Shown here in pieces: positions 17,345 to 24,664 of a DNA stretch of 64,000 nucleotides; the first letter of the stretch is position 1; every line of letters starts with the position of its first letter. Under the pieces are notes generated by a model. It had not been told where the DNA came from. It searched no databases and saw only the letters and a program-made list of their open reading frames with translations. The stretch lies in the NCBI RefSeq assembly GCF_024380015.1, contig NZ_CP101509.1:1674001-1738000 (forward strand), written 5' to 3'. Origin of the DNA: Photobacterium atrarenae (GTDB lineage: Bacteria > Pseudomonadota > Gammaproteobacteria > Enterobacterales > Vibrionaceae). Position numbers and translations under genes: made by a program.

Positions 17345-17710
17345 TTATAAAACCTGAATGCGATCGACCTCAATTTCCGGCGTCCGGCCGCCTTCGTATT
17401 CACCGTACAGGCGGAGTCGGGTAGAGGCATTGATGGCTTGTGGCAATTGAACGTCGTCATCCACTTCCACCTGAATTTCACCGGTGGCGTCGCTGAAGAT
17501 AAAGGTGTCGGCATTGATTTGCTTTACCAACTGGCCTTCAACCACGGCATCCCGCTCGGTCAGCATCCCGGTATCTTGCAATAGCTCAGTCACAGTAACG
17601 GTTTCAACCGGGCCGTGATAGGACAGCGGTGTTTGTTTTGCCTGATCTGCCAGCACCAAAGCTGGGGTCATGATGGCGGCGGCGGTCAGGGCGATAATGG
17701 TCTTTTTCAT
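17345..17710 (-). CDS. YgiW/YdeI-family periplasmic OB-fold stress protein
   Basis: A 121-residue exported protein with a Sec signal peptide (MKKTIIALTAAAIMTPALVLA, cleavage after about residue 21). The mature part has the BOF/OB-fold signature: VTVTELLQ, GQLVKQINADTFIFSDATGEIQVEVDD and ARLYGEYEGG-like strands. The E. coli relatives YgiW and YdeI are induced by peroxide, cadmium or membrane stress. It is transcribed divergently from the isoleucine leader locus, sharing a 159-bp intergenic region. Confidence 0.85.
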   Translation of the reverse strand: MKKTIIALTAAAIMTPALVLADQAKQTPLSYHGPVETVTVTELLQDTGMLTERDAVVEGQLVKQINADTFIFSDATGEIQVEVDDDVQLPQAINASTRLRLYGEYEGGRTPEIEVDRIQVL

Positions 17711-17869
17711 GATGTTCTCCTCGTGTTGATGAGACCATTAAACAACAGGTGAACTGAATAAAGCGTGAGGCGTAAATTCATCCGGGGTTCATCCGATTCA
17801 TTACTCGGCGCTAGTCAATGGATTGAATATTTAATTGACAGCCGAGGCGATAGCCATTAGGTTGAAAGC

Positions 17870-17917
17870 ATGAAGACATTATTTAACCAACAGCGAATTA
17901 TCATCATCATTCCATAG
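17870..17917 (+). CDS. Isoleucine-rich leader peptide of the ileS2 attenuator
   Basis: A 15-residue reading frame, MKTLFNQQRIIIIIP, ends in TAG at 17915-17917. Codons 10-14 (17897-17911) are ATT ATC ATC ATC ATT, five isoleucines in a row. An AGG 8 bp upstream can serve as ribosome site. It lies 93 bp ahead of the isoleucyl-tRNA synthetase start and just before an intrinsic terminator, exactly as leader peptides of amino-acid attenuators do. It has no role as a protein; the ribosome's speed over the Ile codons would be the sensor. Codons and order are seen; the regulatory role is inferred. Confidence 0.85.
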   Translation: MKTLFNQQRIIIIIP

Positions 17918-17972
17918 GAGTGGTGGGTTGCTGTTGTCAGAATTTTAAAACCCGCCCAGGAGGCGGGTTTTT
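17888..17972 (+). promoter_or_regulatory. Transcription attenuator controlling ileS2
   Basis: Four RNA segments can pair in exclusive ways. Segment 1 CAACAGC (17888-17894, inside the leader) pairs with GCTGTTG (17930-17936). Segment 2 GGTGGGTT (17922-17929) pairs with segment 3 AACCCGCC (17949-17956), 8 bp with one G-U. Segment 3 alternatively joins AAAACCCGCC/GGCGGGTTTT (17947-17956 with 17962-17971), the terminator. A ribosome stalled on the Ile codons would cover segment 1 and leave segment 2 free, giving 2:3 and read-through. A ribosome at the leader stop would cover segment 2 and let the terminator form. Confidence 0.8.
17947..17972 (+). terminator. Attenuator terminator hairpin before ileS2
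   Basis: AAAACCCGCC (17947-17956), a 5-base loop CAGGA and GGCGGGTTTT (17962-17971) form a GC-rich hairpin ending in a U run (17968-17972). There is no complete gene between it and the upstream leader peptide, so its evident target is the leader transcript of ileS2, whose start lies 39 bp further on. Confidence 0.85.
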
Positions 17973-18010
17973 CATCACTGCATCTTGGGCCCAAATGAAA
18001 CGAGGCAGTG

Positions 18011-21000
18011 ATGAGTACATCCCGAGACAATCTATCCAGCGCAGGTGATGCTGGCGCAAAGCCGGCCGCTCAGGCGAATCAGACCGACAACCAGTCATTT
18101 TCCTTTGTCGATGCAGAGCACGCCGTGCTTGATTTTTGGCAAAAAAATCAGGTGTTTCACCAGTCACTCCGGCAAACGCAGGACAAGCCTGACTACGTGT
18201 TTTACGACGGTCCCCCGTTTGCGACCGGATTGCCGCATCATGGACATCTGGTTGCGTCCACCATCAAAGATGTGATCCCACGTTACTTCACCATGAAAGG
18301 CTATCATGTGCAGCGCCGCTTTGGCTGGGATTGCCACGGGCTGCCGATCGAGCACGAAATTGACAAGTCTTTGGGGATGTCGGCCAAGGAGGCGGTCGAG
18401 AGTCTCGGGATTGCCCGTTACAACGATGAATGTCGCGGCATTGTGCAGCGCTATACTCGCGAGTGGGAAAAAACCATCACCCGGTTGGGACGTTGGGTCG
18501 ATTTCGAGAATGATTACCGCACCATGGAGCCCTGGTATATGGAATCAGTGTGGTGGGTCTTTCAGCAGTTGTGGGACAAAGGGCTGGTGTACCAGGGGGA
18601 AAAAGTGGTGCCGTTCTCCACTGAGCTTTCCACTGTACTGTCGAACTTCGAGGCCAGCTCCAACTATAAAGATGTGCAGGATCCCGCGGCCACCGTATTG
18701 TTCAAACTCGCCGATGAGGAAACGTATCTGGCGGCCTGGACCACCACGCCCTGGACGCTGCCGTCCAATATGGCGCTGTGTGTCGGCAGCGACATTGCTT
18801 ATGTCAAAGTCCACGATCGCGAGGCAGGGGTCACCTTCTGGGTCGCCGAGTCACGTCAGGAGGCAGTGTGTCACCATCGCGATGTTGAAGTGACGGATCG
18901 CTGTCTGGGCAGCCAACTGGCCGGAAAACGCTATCAGCCACTGTTTGATTATTTCGCCGACATGGCACAAGAAGGGGCGTTTCAGGTCCTGGCGGATGAT
19001 TTCGTCTCGACCGACAGCGGCACCGGGATCGTCCATATGGCACCGGCATTCGGGGAAGACGATCAGCGAGTTGCCAAAGCGCATGGCGTGACCGTGTCAC
19101 CTTGTCCCCTTGATGAGCGTGGCCGGTTTACCGAAGCTGTTCATGATTACCAGGGCTTGTATGTGAAGGATGCCGATAAGCCGATCCTTCAGGCGTTGAA
19201 GTCACGCCAGCAACTCTATCGTCAGGAAACGCTGGTTCACAGCTATCCGTTTTGCCCGCGCTCGGATACGCCGATTATCTACCGGACAGTGCCGTCCTGG
19301 TATATCCGGGTCGAACAAATGCGTGACGCGCTGGTCGCGAACAATAATCAGATCAACTGGGTGCCGGAGCATTTGCAACAAGGCCGAATGGGGAAATGGC
19401 TTGAAGGCGCGAAAGACTGGGCTGTGTCGCGCAATCGCTACTGGGGTACGCCGATCCCGGTTTGGGTCAATGATGAAACCGGGCAGCAGCGCTGTATTGG
19501 CTCGCGCGAAGAATTACAGCGCTATACCGGTGTCTTGGTAGACGATCTTCACCGTGATCATGTGGATACACTGACGTTCACGGTGGAAGGCGAGCCCGGC
19601 GTCTATCGCCGGATTGATGAGGTGCTGGACTGCTGGTTTGAATCCGGGGCGATGCCGTACGCGCAGGTGCATTATCCGTTTGAAAACAAAGCACAGTTTG
19701 AATCGAATTTCCCGGCCGCTTTCATTGCTGAAGGGGTCGACCAGACCCGGGGTTGGTTTTATACCCTCCAGGTTCTGAGTCAGTGCATGTTCGGACAACC
19801 TGCGTTTAAAAACGTCATCGTCAACGGCATTGTGATGGCCGAAGACGGCAAGAAAATGTCGAAGCGGCTGAAGAACTACACCGCGCCGGATATTCTGATG
19901 GAAACGTATGGCGCAGATGCACTGCGTCTGTACCTCATCAACTCCGGTTTGGTTAAAGCGGAAGAGCAGCGTTTTACCGATGCCGGGGTGCAGGAAATGG
20001 TGCGCCGGGTGTTGCTGCCGTGGCTCAATGGCTACAAATTCTTTGCCACCTATGCGGAGCTGGACGGTTGGCAGTGGTGCGAGTCAGCGAAAGACAGCGA
20101 TAACATCCTGGATCAATGGATCCTGTCACGTCTGCAAACGCTGACGCAGACGGTCAATGACGAGATGCAGCAGTACCGGCTGTACAATGTGGTTCCGGCG
20201 CTGTTTGACTTTATTGAGGAGCTGACCAACTGGTATATCCGTCTCAATCGCTCTCGTTTTTGGGAGGCTGGGATGGACCGCGATAAGGTGCAGGCCTATA
20301 GGACCTTGTTCCGCTGCATAGATACCTTTGGCAAGCTGATGGCACCTTTTGCCCCATTTCTATCTGAGCATTTGTATCAGGGGCTGAAGGTGTTTCGAAG
20401 CGGTGCGGATGCGCCGATGTCGGTGCATTTGTGCGACTATCCGCAAGCAGAGTTGTCTTTGACCAAACCCGCACTGGAAGCATCGGTAACTCGCTTGCAG
20501 CACCTGGTTGCGATGGGACGGCAGAAGCGTAATGATCTGAAAATCAAAGTGAAAACCCCACTGAGCCGGATCACGGTGCTGCACAAGAAAGCAGACGTGC
20601 TGGCCGATGTTCAGCAGCTGTCGCGTTATATCCAGAGCGAGCTGAACGTGAAGCAAATCGACTTTAGCGAAGAGGAAGCGGCTTATATTGACTTCTATGC
20701 CAAACCGAACTTCCCGGTGCTCGGCAAGCGGTTGGGTAAAGCGATGAAGCAATATACCCGCTTGATCGAAGCGTTGACGGATGAGCAACTGGAGCAACTG
20801 CAGGCGCAGGGAAGCATTGAACTGGCGGGCCAGAGGTTTACCGATCAGGAGATCGTTTTGTATCGTCAGGCCAAACCGGGAACCCATGCCGTTTCCAATC
20901 GCTTTATCTCGCTGGATGTCGACCCTGAGCTGACGGAAGATCTGATCGCGGAAGGCGCGGTTCGCGAGGTGGTCAGCCGGATCCAGAAGCTGCGGAAACA

Positions 21001-21217
21001 GTCTCAGTTTAACGTGGACGACCGGATCCGGGTGTCGCTGTATGCGCCAGAACAACTGGCGGGATGGGTCAAGCGCCATCAGGACTATCTGACGGAGGAA
21101 ACTCTGACCCAGGAGCTGATCTTCAGTGAATCGCCGGATGAACAGTCAGTGTCGTTCAAGACCGAACACGGCCAGATTGCGATTTCAGCTCATGTCCTGG
21201 TTAAGAGAGCTGAGTGA
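18011..21217 (+). CDS. ileS2: Isoleucyl-tRNA synthetase, long eukaryote-like type (IleRS2)
   Basis: This class I synthetase charges tRNA-Ile. It is 1068 residues, about 130 longer than the usual enterobacterial IleS (938 in E. coli), and has the sequence style of IleRS2/eukaryotic enzymes. The HIGH motif is HHGH (residues 76-79) within DGPPFATGLPHHGHLV. The editing domain has WTTTPWTLPSN, and the signature loop is KMSKR (about 615) in DGKKMSKRLKNY. A C-terminal domain rich in charged helices replaces the zinc end of IleS1. The first 30 residues are a Ser/Ala/Gln-rich extension. The start is ATG 18011 with GAGG five bases upstream; a GTG one codon earlier is less likely. IleRS2 enzymes are known to resist mupirocin. 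Expression is likely controlled by the upstream Ile attenuator. Confidence 0.92.
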   Translation: MSTSRDNLSSAGDAGAKPAAQANQTDNQSFSFVDAEHAVLDFWQKNQVFHQSLRQTQDKPDYVFYDGPPFATGLPHHGHLVASTIKDVIPRYFTMKGYHVQRRFGWDCHGLPIEHEIDKSLGMSAKEAVESLGIARYNDECRGIVQRYTREWEKTITRLGRWVDFENDYRTMEPWYMESVWWVFQQLWDKGLVYQGEKVVPFSTELSTVLSNFEASSNYKDVQDPAATVLFKLADEETYLAAWTTTPWTLPSNMALCVGSDIAYVKVHDREAGVTFWVAESRQEAVCHHRDVEVTDRCLGSQLAGKRYQPLFDYFADMAQEGAFQVLADDFVSTDSGTGIVHMAPAFGEDDQRVAKAHGVTVSPCPLDERGRFTEAVHDYQGLYVKDADKPILQALKSRQQLYRQETLVHSYPFCPRSDTPIIYRTVPSWYIRVEQMRDALVANNNQINWVPEHLQQGRMGKWLEGAKDWAVSRNRYWGTPIPVWVNDETGQQRCIGSREELQRYTGVLVDDLHRDHVDTLTFTVEGEPGVYRRIDEVLDCWFESGAMPYAQVHYPFENKAQFESNFPAAFIAEGVDQTRGWFYTLQVLSQCMFGQPAFKNVIVNGIVMAEDGKKMSKRLKNYTAPDILMETYGADALRLYLINSGLVKAEEQRFTDAGVQEMVRRVLLPWLNGYKFFATYAELDGWQWCESAKDSDNILDQWILSRLQTLTQTVNDEMQQYRLYNVVPALFDFIEELTNWYIRLNRSRFWEAGMDRDKVQAYRTLFRCIDTFGKLMAPFAPFLSEHLYQGLKVFRSGADAPMSVHLCDYPQAELSLTKPALEASVTRLQHLVAMGRQKRNDLKIKVKTPLSRITVLHKKADVLADVQQLSRYIQSELNVKQIDFSEEEAAYIDFYAKPNFPVLGKRLGKAMKQYTRLIEALTDEQLEQLQAQGSIELAGQRFTDQEIVLYRQAKPGTHAVSNRFISLDVDPELTEDLIAEGAVREVVSRIQKLRKQSQFNVDDRIRVSLYAPEQLAGWVKRHQDYLTEETLTQELIFSESPDEQSVSFKTEHGQIAISAHVLVKRAE

Positions 21218-21277
21218 TTAACGTCTGAACCGGATCATCGGATGGTATCAATCGATTGATTTCATCAGGCAGTTAAT

Positions 21278-21309
21278 AAAAAACCGGAAGTTCAGACTTC
21301 CGGTTTTTT
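21278..21309. terminator. Bidirectional terminator between ileS2 and the OYE gene
   Basis: AAAAAACCGGAAG (21278-21290) and its complement (21297-21309) form a 13-bp stem with a 6-base loop, with A/T runs on both sides. It serves the convergent ileS2 (stop 21217) and OYE gene (stop at 21334). Confidence 0.88.
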
Positions 21310-21333
21310 GTGCTTGTGTTGGCTGATTGTGGA

Positions 21334-22377
21334 TCAGATGAGTTCAGCCAGCATGGTGTCTGAATATTCAACCAGTGGCTTACCGGTTTTAACCCGCTGC
21401 ACATAGTCTGGATTAGCGATAAACGGGCGACCGATGGCCAGCAAATCAAATTGATCTTTGGCAATCGCTTCGCTGCCGGATTCAGCAGTATAGCTGCCGA
21501 CCCCGACCAGCGTTTTACTGTAACGGGCACGGGTATAGGCCGATGCGGTGCCTTCCAGGTAGTCAAATACCGTGCTGTCGTCGAAAATCCCGATATGCAC
21601 GAAGGCCAGGTTGCGTTGCTCCAGCTGGGCCAGGAAGTAATCAAACACTTGGCGATCACGGGCATCTGTCTCCATGTTGAAGTAGGCTCCCGGAGAAATC
21701 CGCAGTGCGGTTCGGTCTGCGCCGATGCGTTCGGCAATCGCATCAACTACGGCGAGCGGAAAACGAGCCATATTTTCCGGTGTTCCGCCAAACTCATCCT
21801 CACGCTGGTTGCTGCTGTAGTGCAGGAACTGATCAATCAGATAGCCGTTCGCACCATGGATTTCGACGCCGTCAAACCCGGCATCGATCGCATTGGCGGC
21901 TGCCTGGCTGTAATCCGCGATCAGCTGTTCAATTTCTTCATGGCTGGCAGGTTTCGGTACGGTATAGCTGAGCTCACGCATCCGTGGCACGGTGCCTTCG
22001 ACTTTCACGGCGGACGGCGCCAGCACAAATTCCCCGCCAAAGAAATGCGGGTGGGCCACCCGGCCGGTGTGCCAGAGCTGAGCAAAGATCTTGCCGCCTT
22101 TGGCGTGGACGGCGTCGGTCACTTTGCGCCAGCCCGCAATTTGTGCCGGAGAATACAGCCCCGGTGTGTTTGGGTAGCCCTGACCATCCGGGCGGATGAT
22201 CGTCGCTTCTGAGATGATCAGGCCACTGTCAGCGCGCCGCGCATAGTACGCAGCCATCGTATCTGTCGGGACCAGATCGTCGTCGGCCATACAGCGGGTC
22301 AGCGGTGCCATCAGAATTCGGTTTTGCAGGGTCAGGGTATCGTTGAGCGCGTAGGGTTGGAATAGGTTATCAGTCAT
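21334..22377 (-). CDS. Old Yellow Enzyme / alkene reductase (NemA-like)
   Basis: A 347-residue FMN-dependent reductase, start taken at ATG 22377 (MTDNLFQPYAL, AAGGAAC upstream); a longer frame to 22440 would run through the operators. OYE features are present: the N-terminal NRILMAPLTRC, QLWHTGRVAHP, the active-site region FDGVEIHGANGYLIDQFLHYSSNQREDEFGG and the FMN phosphate site GVGSYTAESG near the C-terminus. It reduces activated C=C bonds, N-ethylmaleimide or nitro esters with NAD(P)H. It is divergent from a TetR regulator with three operator copies between them, so probably induced by electrophiles. Confidence 0.9.
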   Translation of the reverse strand: MTDNLFQPYALNDTLTLQNRILMAPLTRCMADDDLVPTDTMAAYYARRADSGLIISEATIIRPDGQGYPNTPGLYSPAQIAGWRKVTDAVHAKGGKIFAQLWHTGRVAHPHFFGGEFVLAPSAVKVEGTVPRMRELSYTVPKPASHEEIEQLIADYSQAAANAIDAGFDGVEIHGANGYLIDQFLHYSSNQREDEFGGTPENMARFPLAVVDAIAERIGADRTALRISPGAYFNMETDARDRQVFDYFLAQLEQRNLAFVHIGIFDDSTVFDYLEGTASAYTRARYSKTLVGVGSYTAESGSEAIAKDQFDLLAIGRPFIANPDYVQRVKTGKPLVEYSDTMLAELI

Positions 22378-22396
22378 GGTGGCTTGTTCCTTATAT

Positions 22397-22467
22397 CTTG
22401 AATGCCCATTCAAGATAGTATTTTTTGAATTATTGTTCAAGAAAGATTTTTGAACAGTTATTCAAAA
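22397..22467. promoter_or_regulatory. Three TetR-type operators in the OYE/tetR divergent region
   Basis: Three inverted repeats of the form TTGAA-N6-TTCAA: CTTGAATGCCCATTCAAG (22397-22414), TTGAATTATTGTTCAA (22425-22440) and TTTTGAACAGTTATTCAAAA (22448-22467). They fill the gap between the two start codons. Repeated palindromes here fit binding by the divergent TetR protein to both promoters. Confidence 0.72.
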
Positions 22468-22514
22468 TGGCTTACAATCCGTATGGAATCATAGTTAAGT
22501 ACCAGAGATAGCCT

Positions 22515-23102
22515 ATGCGCAGTGCAGAATTTGACCGAGAATATGTTCTTCGGGCGGCAATGGATGCCTTCATTGCAAAGGGATACAGCAAAACCAGTAT
22601 GAAGGACCTGAAAATAGCCACCGGTTTACATCCCGGTTCGATTTATTGCGCCTTTGAAAACAAGCGCGGCTTGCTGTTGGCCGCATTAGAGCATTATCGT
22701 GAAGAGCGTAGCGCGGAATTTGCTGCATTTTTTGAGACGTCCACGTCTGTGATGGCGGCGCTGGAACGCTACCTGGAACACATTGTTGAAGAGTGTGAGC
22801 GGGAAGAGATTAAGGATTGCCTGCTGCAAAAGGCATTGAGTGAACTATCTCAGCAGGATGATGAAGTCGAAGCGGTGATCAGTGAGATGCTGAACCAATG
22901 GCAGCAGGGGTTCACGGAAAAATTCCAGTTGGCGCAGCAGCAGCAAGAGATTGCAGCTGACAAGGACTGTGAAGCGCTAGCCCAGTTTTTAGTGATGGGG
23001 ATCTACGGTATCCGGACGGTTTCGCACACCCACCCGCCGAAAGGCGCGTTACACCGGTTGGCTACGCAGTTGCTGAACGCGATTCGTGGTAGCGATCTGT
23101 AA
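22515..23102 (+). CDS. TetR-family transcriptional regulator
   Basis: A 195-residue TetR regulator. The N-terminal helix-turn-helix is AAMDAFIAKGYSKTSMKDLKIATGLHPGSIYCAFENKRGLL (about residues 13-55). The C-terminal ligand domain includes a cysteine pair region (VEECEREEIKDCLL, about residues 94-107) of the kind that could sense thiol-reactive compounds, as NemR does. It is divergent from the OYE gene and the three palindromes between them are its likely operators. Ligand and redox sensing are inferred. Confidence 0.85.
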   Translation: MRSAEFDREYVLRAAMDAFIAKGYSKTSMKDLKIATGLHPGSIYCAFENKRGLLLAALEHYREERSAEFAAFFETSTSVMAALERYLEHIVEECEREEIKDCLLQKALSELSQQDDEVEAVISEMLNQWQQGFTEKFQLAQQQQEIAADKDCEALAQFLVMGIYGIRTVSHTHPPKGALHRLATQLLNAIRGSDL

Positions 23103-23227
23103 GTTGATGTTTTTCTCTTCACTGGCACGTTCGTGTTTGGGTTGATATGGCACGCTGACCATTGAGGGCCTGTCTGCACTCCCTTACAATGCATAGATCA
23201 ATCACGATAAGATATGAGCGGTGAAAC

Positions 23228-23773
23228 GTGGAATCTGAGCTGAAAGGAACGGAGCTGATCCTGGGTGGCGCACGTTCGGGCAAGAGCAGCCTGGCAGAGC
23301 AGCTGGCGACTGACTCCGGATTGCCCGTGATTTATGTCGCAACCGCTACGGCCGGTGACGATGAGATGGCAGCGCGCATTGTTCAGCACCAGTCGCAACG
23401 TCCTGCTTCATGGCAATTGGTCGAAGAGCCGCTGGATCTGGCGGCTGTGATCAAGCGCTACAGCCGGCCTGAGAATTGTTTACTGATTGATTGTCTCACC
23501 CTGTGGCTGACCAACTGCCTGTGTGCGGAAGGTGCGACCGATGAGGACTGGCAACAATACAAACGCGATTTTTTAAATGCATTATTGCATGCCGAAGGCC
23601 GTATTATTCTGGTAAGTAACGAAGTCGGCCAGGGGATTGTGCCAATGGGCGAGCTTTCCCGGCGTTTTGTCGATGAGAGTGGGTGGCTGCACCAGGCCAT
23701 CGCCCGCCAGGCCGAGCGCGTGGTGTTTGTGATCGCCGGGCTCCCCCAAGTACTCAAAGGACCGGCATGGTAA
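23228..23773 (+). CDS. cobU: Adenosylcobinamide kinase / adenosylcobinamide-phosphate guanylyltransferase
   Basis: A 181-residue CobU: Walker A GGARSGKSSLAEQ (about 13-25), the catalytic-His segment IVQHQSQRPASWQLVEEP, CLLIDCLTLWLTN with the Walker B Asp, and VSNEVGQGIVP. It phosphorylates adenosylcobinamide and transfers GMP to it in the nucleotide-loop assembly of vitamin B12. The start is GTG 23228. It is followed by cobC and cobQ on the same strand. Its TAA stop is also the first three bases of a dispersed repeat that separates it from cobC. No cobalamin riboswitch was seen upstream. Confidence 0.9.
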   Translation: MESELKGTELILGGARSGKSSLAEQLATDSGLPVIYVATATAGDDEMAARIVQHQSQRPASWQLVEEPLDLAAVIKRYSRPENCLLIDCLTLWLTNCLCAEGATDEDWQQYKRDFLNALLHAEGRIILVSNEVGQGIVPMGELSRRFVDESGWLHQAIARQAERVVFVIAGLPQVLKGPAW

Positions 23774-23936
23774 TACCAATCTCAATCAATATCTGACCAT
23801 TTTTAGTGGCTAAACTTATCAACTGCTGCGTTGGAAATTTTGTAATTAGAGCAACTAGTTACGGCAATTTCCGCCTTGCATTTGGTCATTTTCTCTCACG
23901 AAAAAGTAGGTCATTTACTGAATAAGATTGGTGTAA
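23771..23936. repeat. Dispersed TAATACCAATC repeat, diverged full-length copy
   Basis: A 166-bp element with left end TAATACCAATC (23771-23781) and right end GATTGGTGTAA (23926-23936), one mismatch from perfect inverted ends. The inner part shares CTGCGTTGGAAATTTT and CAACTAGTTACGGCAATTTC-like blocks with the copies at 50086 and 57054 but is more diverged. Its first TAA is the cobU stop codon. Confidence 0.75.
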
Positions 23937-23946
23937 GGAGAACAAC

Positions 23947-24579
23947 ATGAATCAGACATTGACCACTCGAATTGATATTTTGCGCCATGGGTTGCCGGAA
24001 GGCGATGGTTGCCTGCGGGGCCATACGGATTTTCCGATCACGGCTGCCGGCCTGAAGCAAATGGCGGCGGCTGTCGACGGGTTGGTCGATGTCGAGCAGG
24101 TGTTGTCGTCCCCGCTCAAGCGCTGCAGTCATTTCGCCGAGCAATTTGCCGAACGCTTTTCGTTGCCGATTGAGCAACTTGAGGTGTGGAAAGAGATGGA
24201 CTTTGGTCACTGGGATGGCCAGAGCAGAGATAGCCTCTGGCAATCTCACGGGGAGGTGCTCAGCCAGTACTGGCAGGATCCCTGGCAAAGTACGCCGCAT
24301 GGTGGGGAAACCTTGCAGGCCTTTGATGCCCGGATTCAGGGGGCCTGGCAGTCGTTGCTGGACAGCCATCGTGGTAAACGGCTGCTTCTGGTGACCCATG
24401 CCGGGGTGATGAAGCAACTGCTTCGAATCCTGCTGGAAATGCCGGAGAGTTCCTTGTATTTGCAGCGGCTGGATTTACCTTATGCGGCGCGTTACCGTGT
24501 CACGGTTTTTCATGATCAGCATGGTGATAGTTGGCCGCAGATCCAGTGGCCAACGCAGCAGCAATATGAATCTTGGTAA
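23947..24579 (+). CDS. cobC: Alpha-ribazole phosphatase (histidine phosphatase family)
   Basis: A 210-residue histidine phosphatase. The N-terminal phospho-acceptor motif is LRHGLPEGDGCLRGHTD (His about residue 14); the second conserved His is in LLLVTHAGVMKQLLR, and a Glu-containing WKEMDFGHWDG segment lies between. The sequence and its place between cobU and cobQ point to CobC, which dephosphorylates alpha-ribazole phosphate in the last steps of B12 synthesis. The ribosome site AAGGAG immediately follows the right end of the dispersed repeat. Confidence 0.85.
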   Translation: MNQTLTTRIDILRHGLPEGDGCLRGHTDFPITAAGLKQMAAAVDGLVDVEQVLSSPLKRCSHFAEQFAERFSLPIEQLEVWKEMDFGHWDGQSRDSLWQSHGEVLSQYWQDPWQSTPHGGETLQAFDARIQGAWQSLLDSHRGKRLLLVTHAGVMKQLLRILLEMPESSLYLQRLDLPYAARYRVTVFHDQHGDSWPQIQWPTQQQYESW

Positions 24580-24664
24580 GTCATTCAACGCTGATCAATT
24601 CATTGCCGGGTAGGGTAAAACACAATTGCGATAGACAGAATAATCAAGAAGTGAGAATCAAAAC

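Noticed and set aside
17835..17863. TTGACA with TAGGTT 17 bp later as the ileS2 promoter
   Set aside because: Transcription would begin at about 17870, on the leader ATG itself, leaving no ribosome site; the real promoter is probably further upstream. Not assigned.
23103..23227. Possible cobalamin riboswitch before cobU
   Set aside because: The gap is only 125 bp and shows no B12-box-like sequence or the needed long structured leader.
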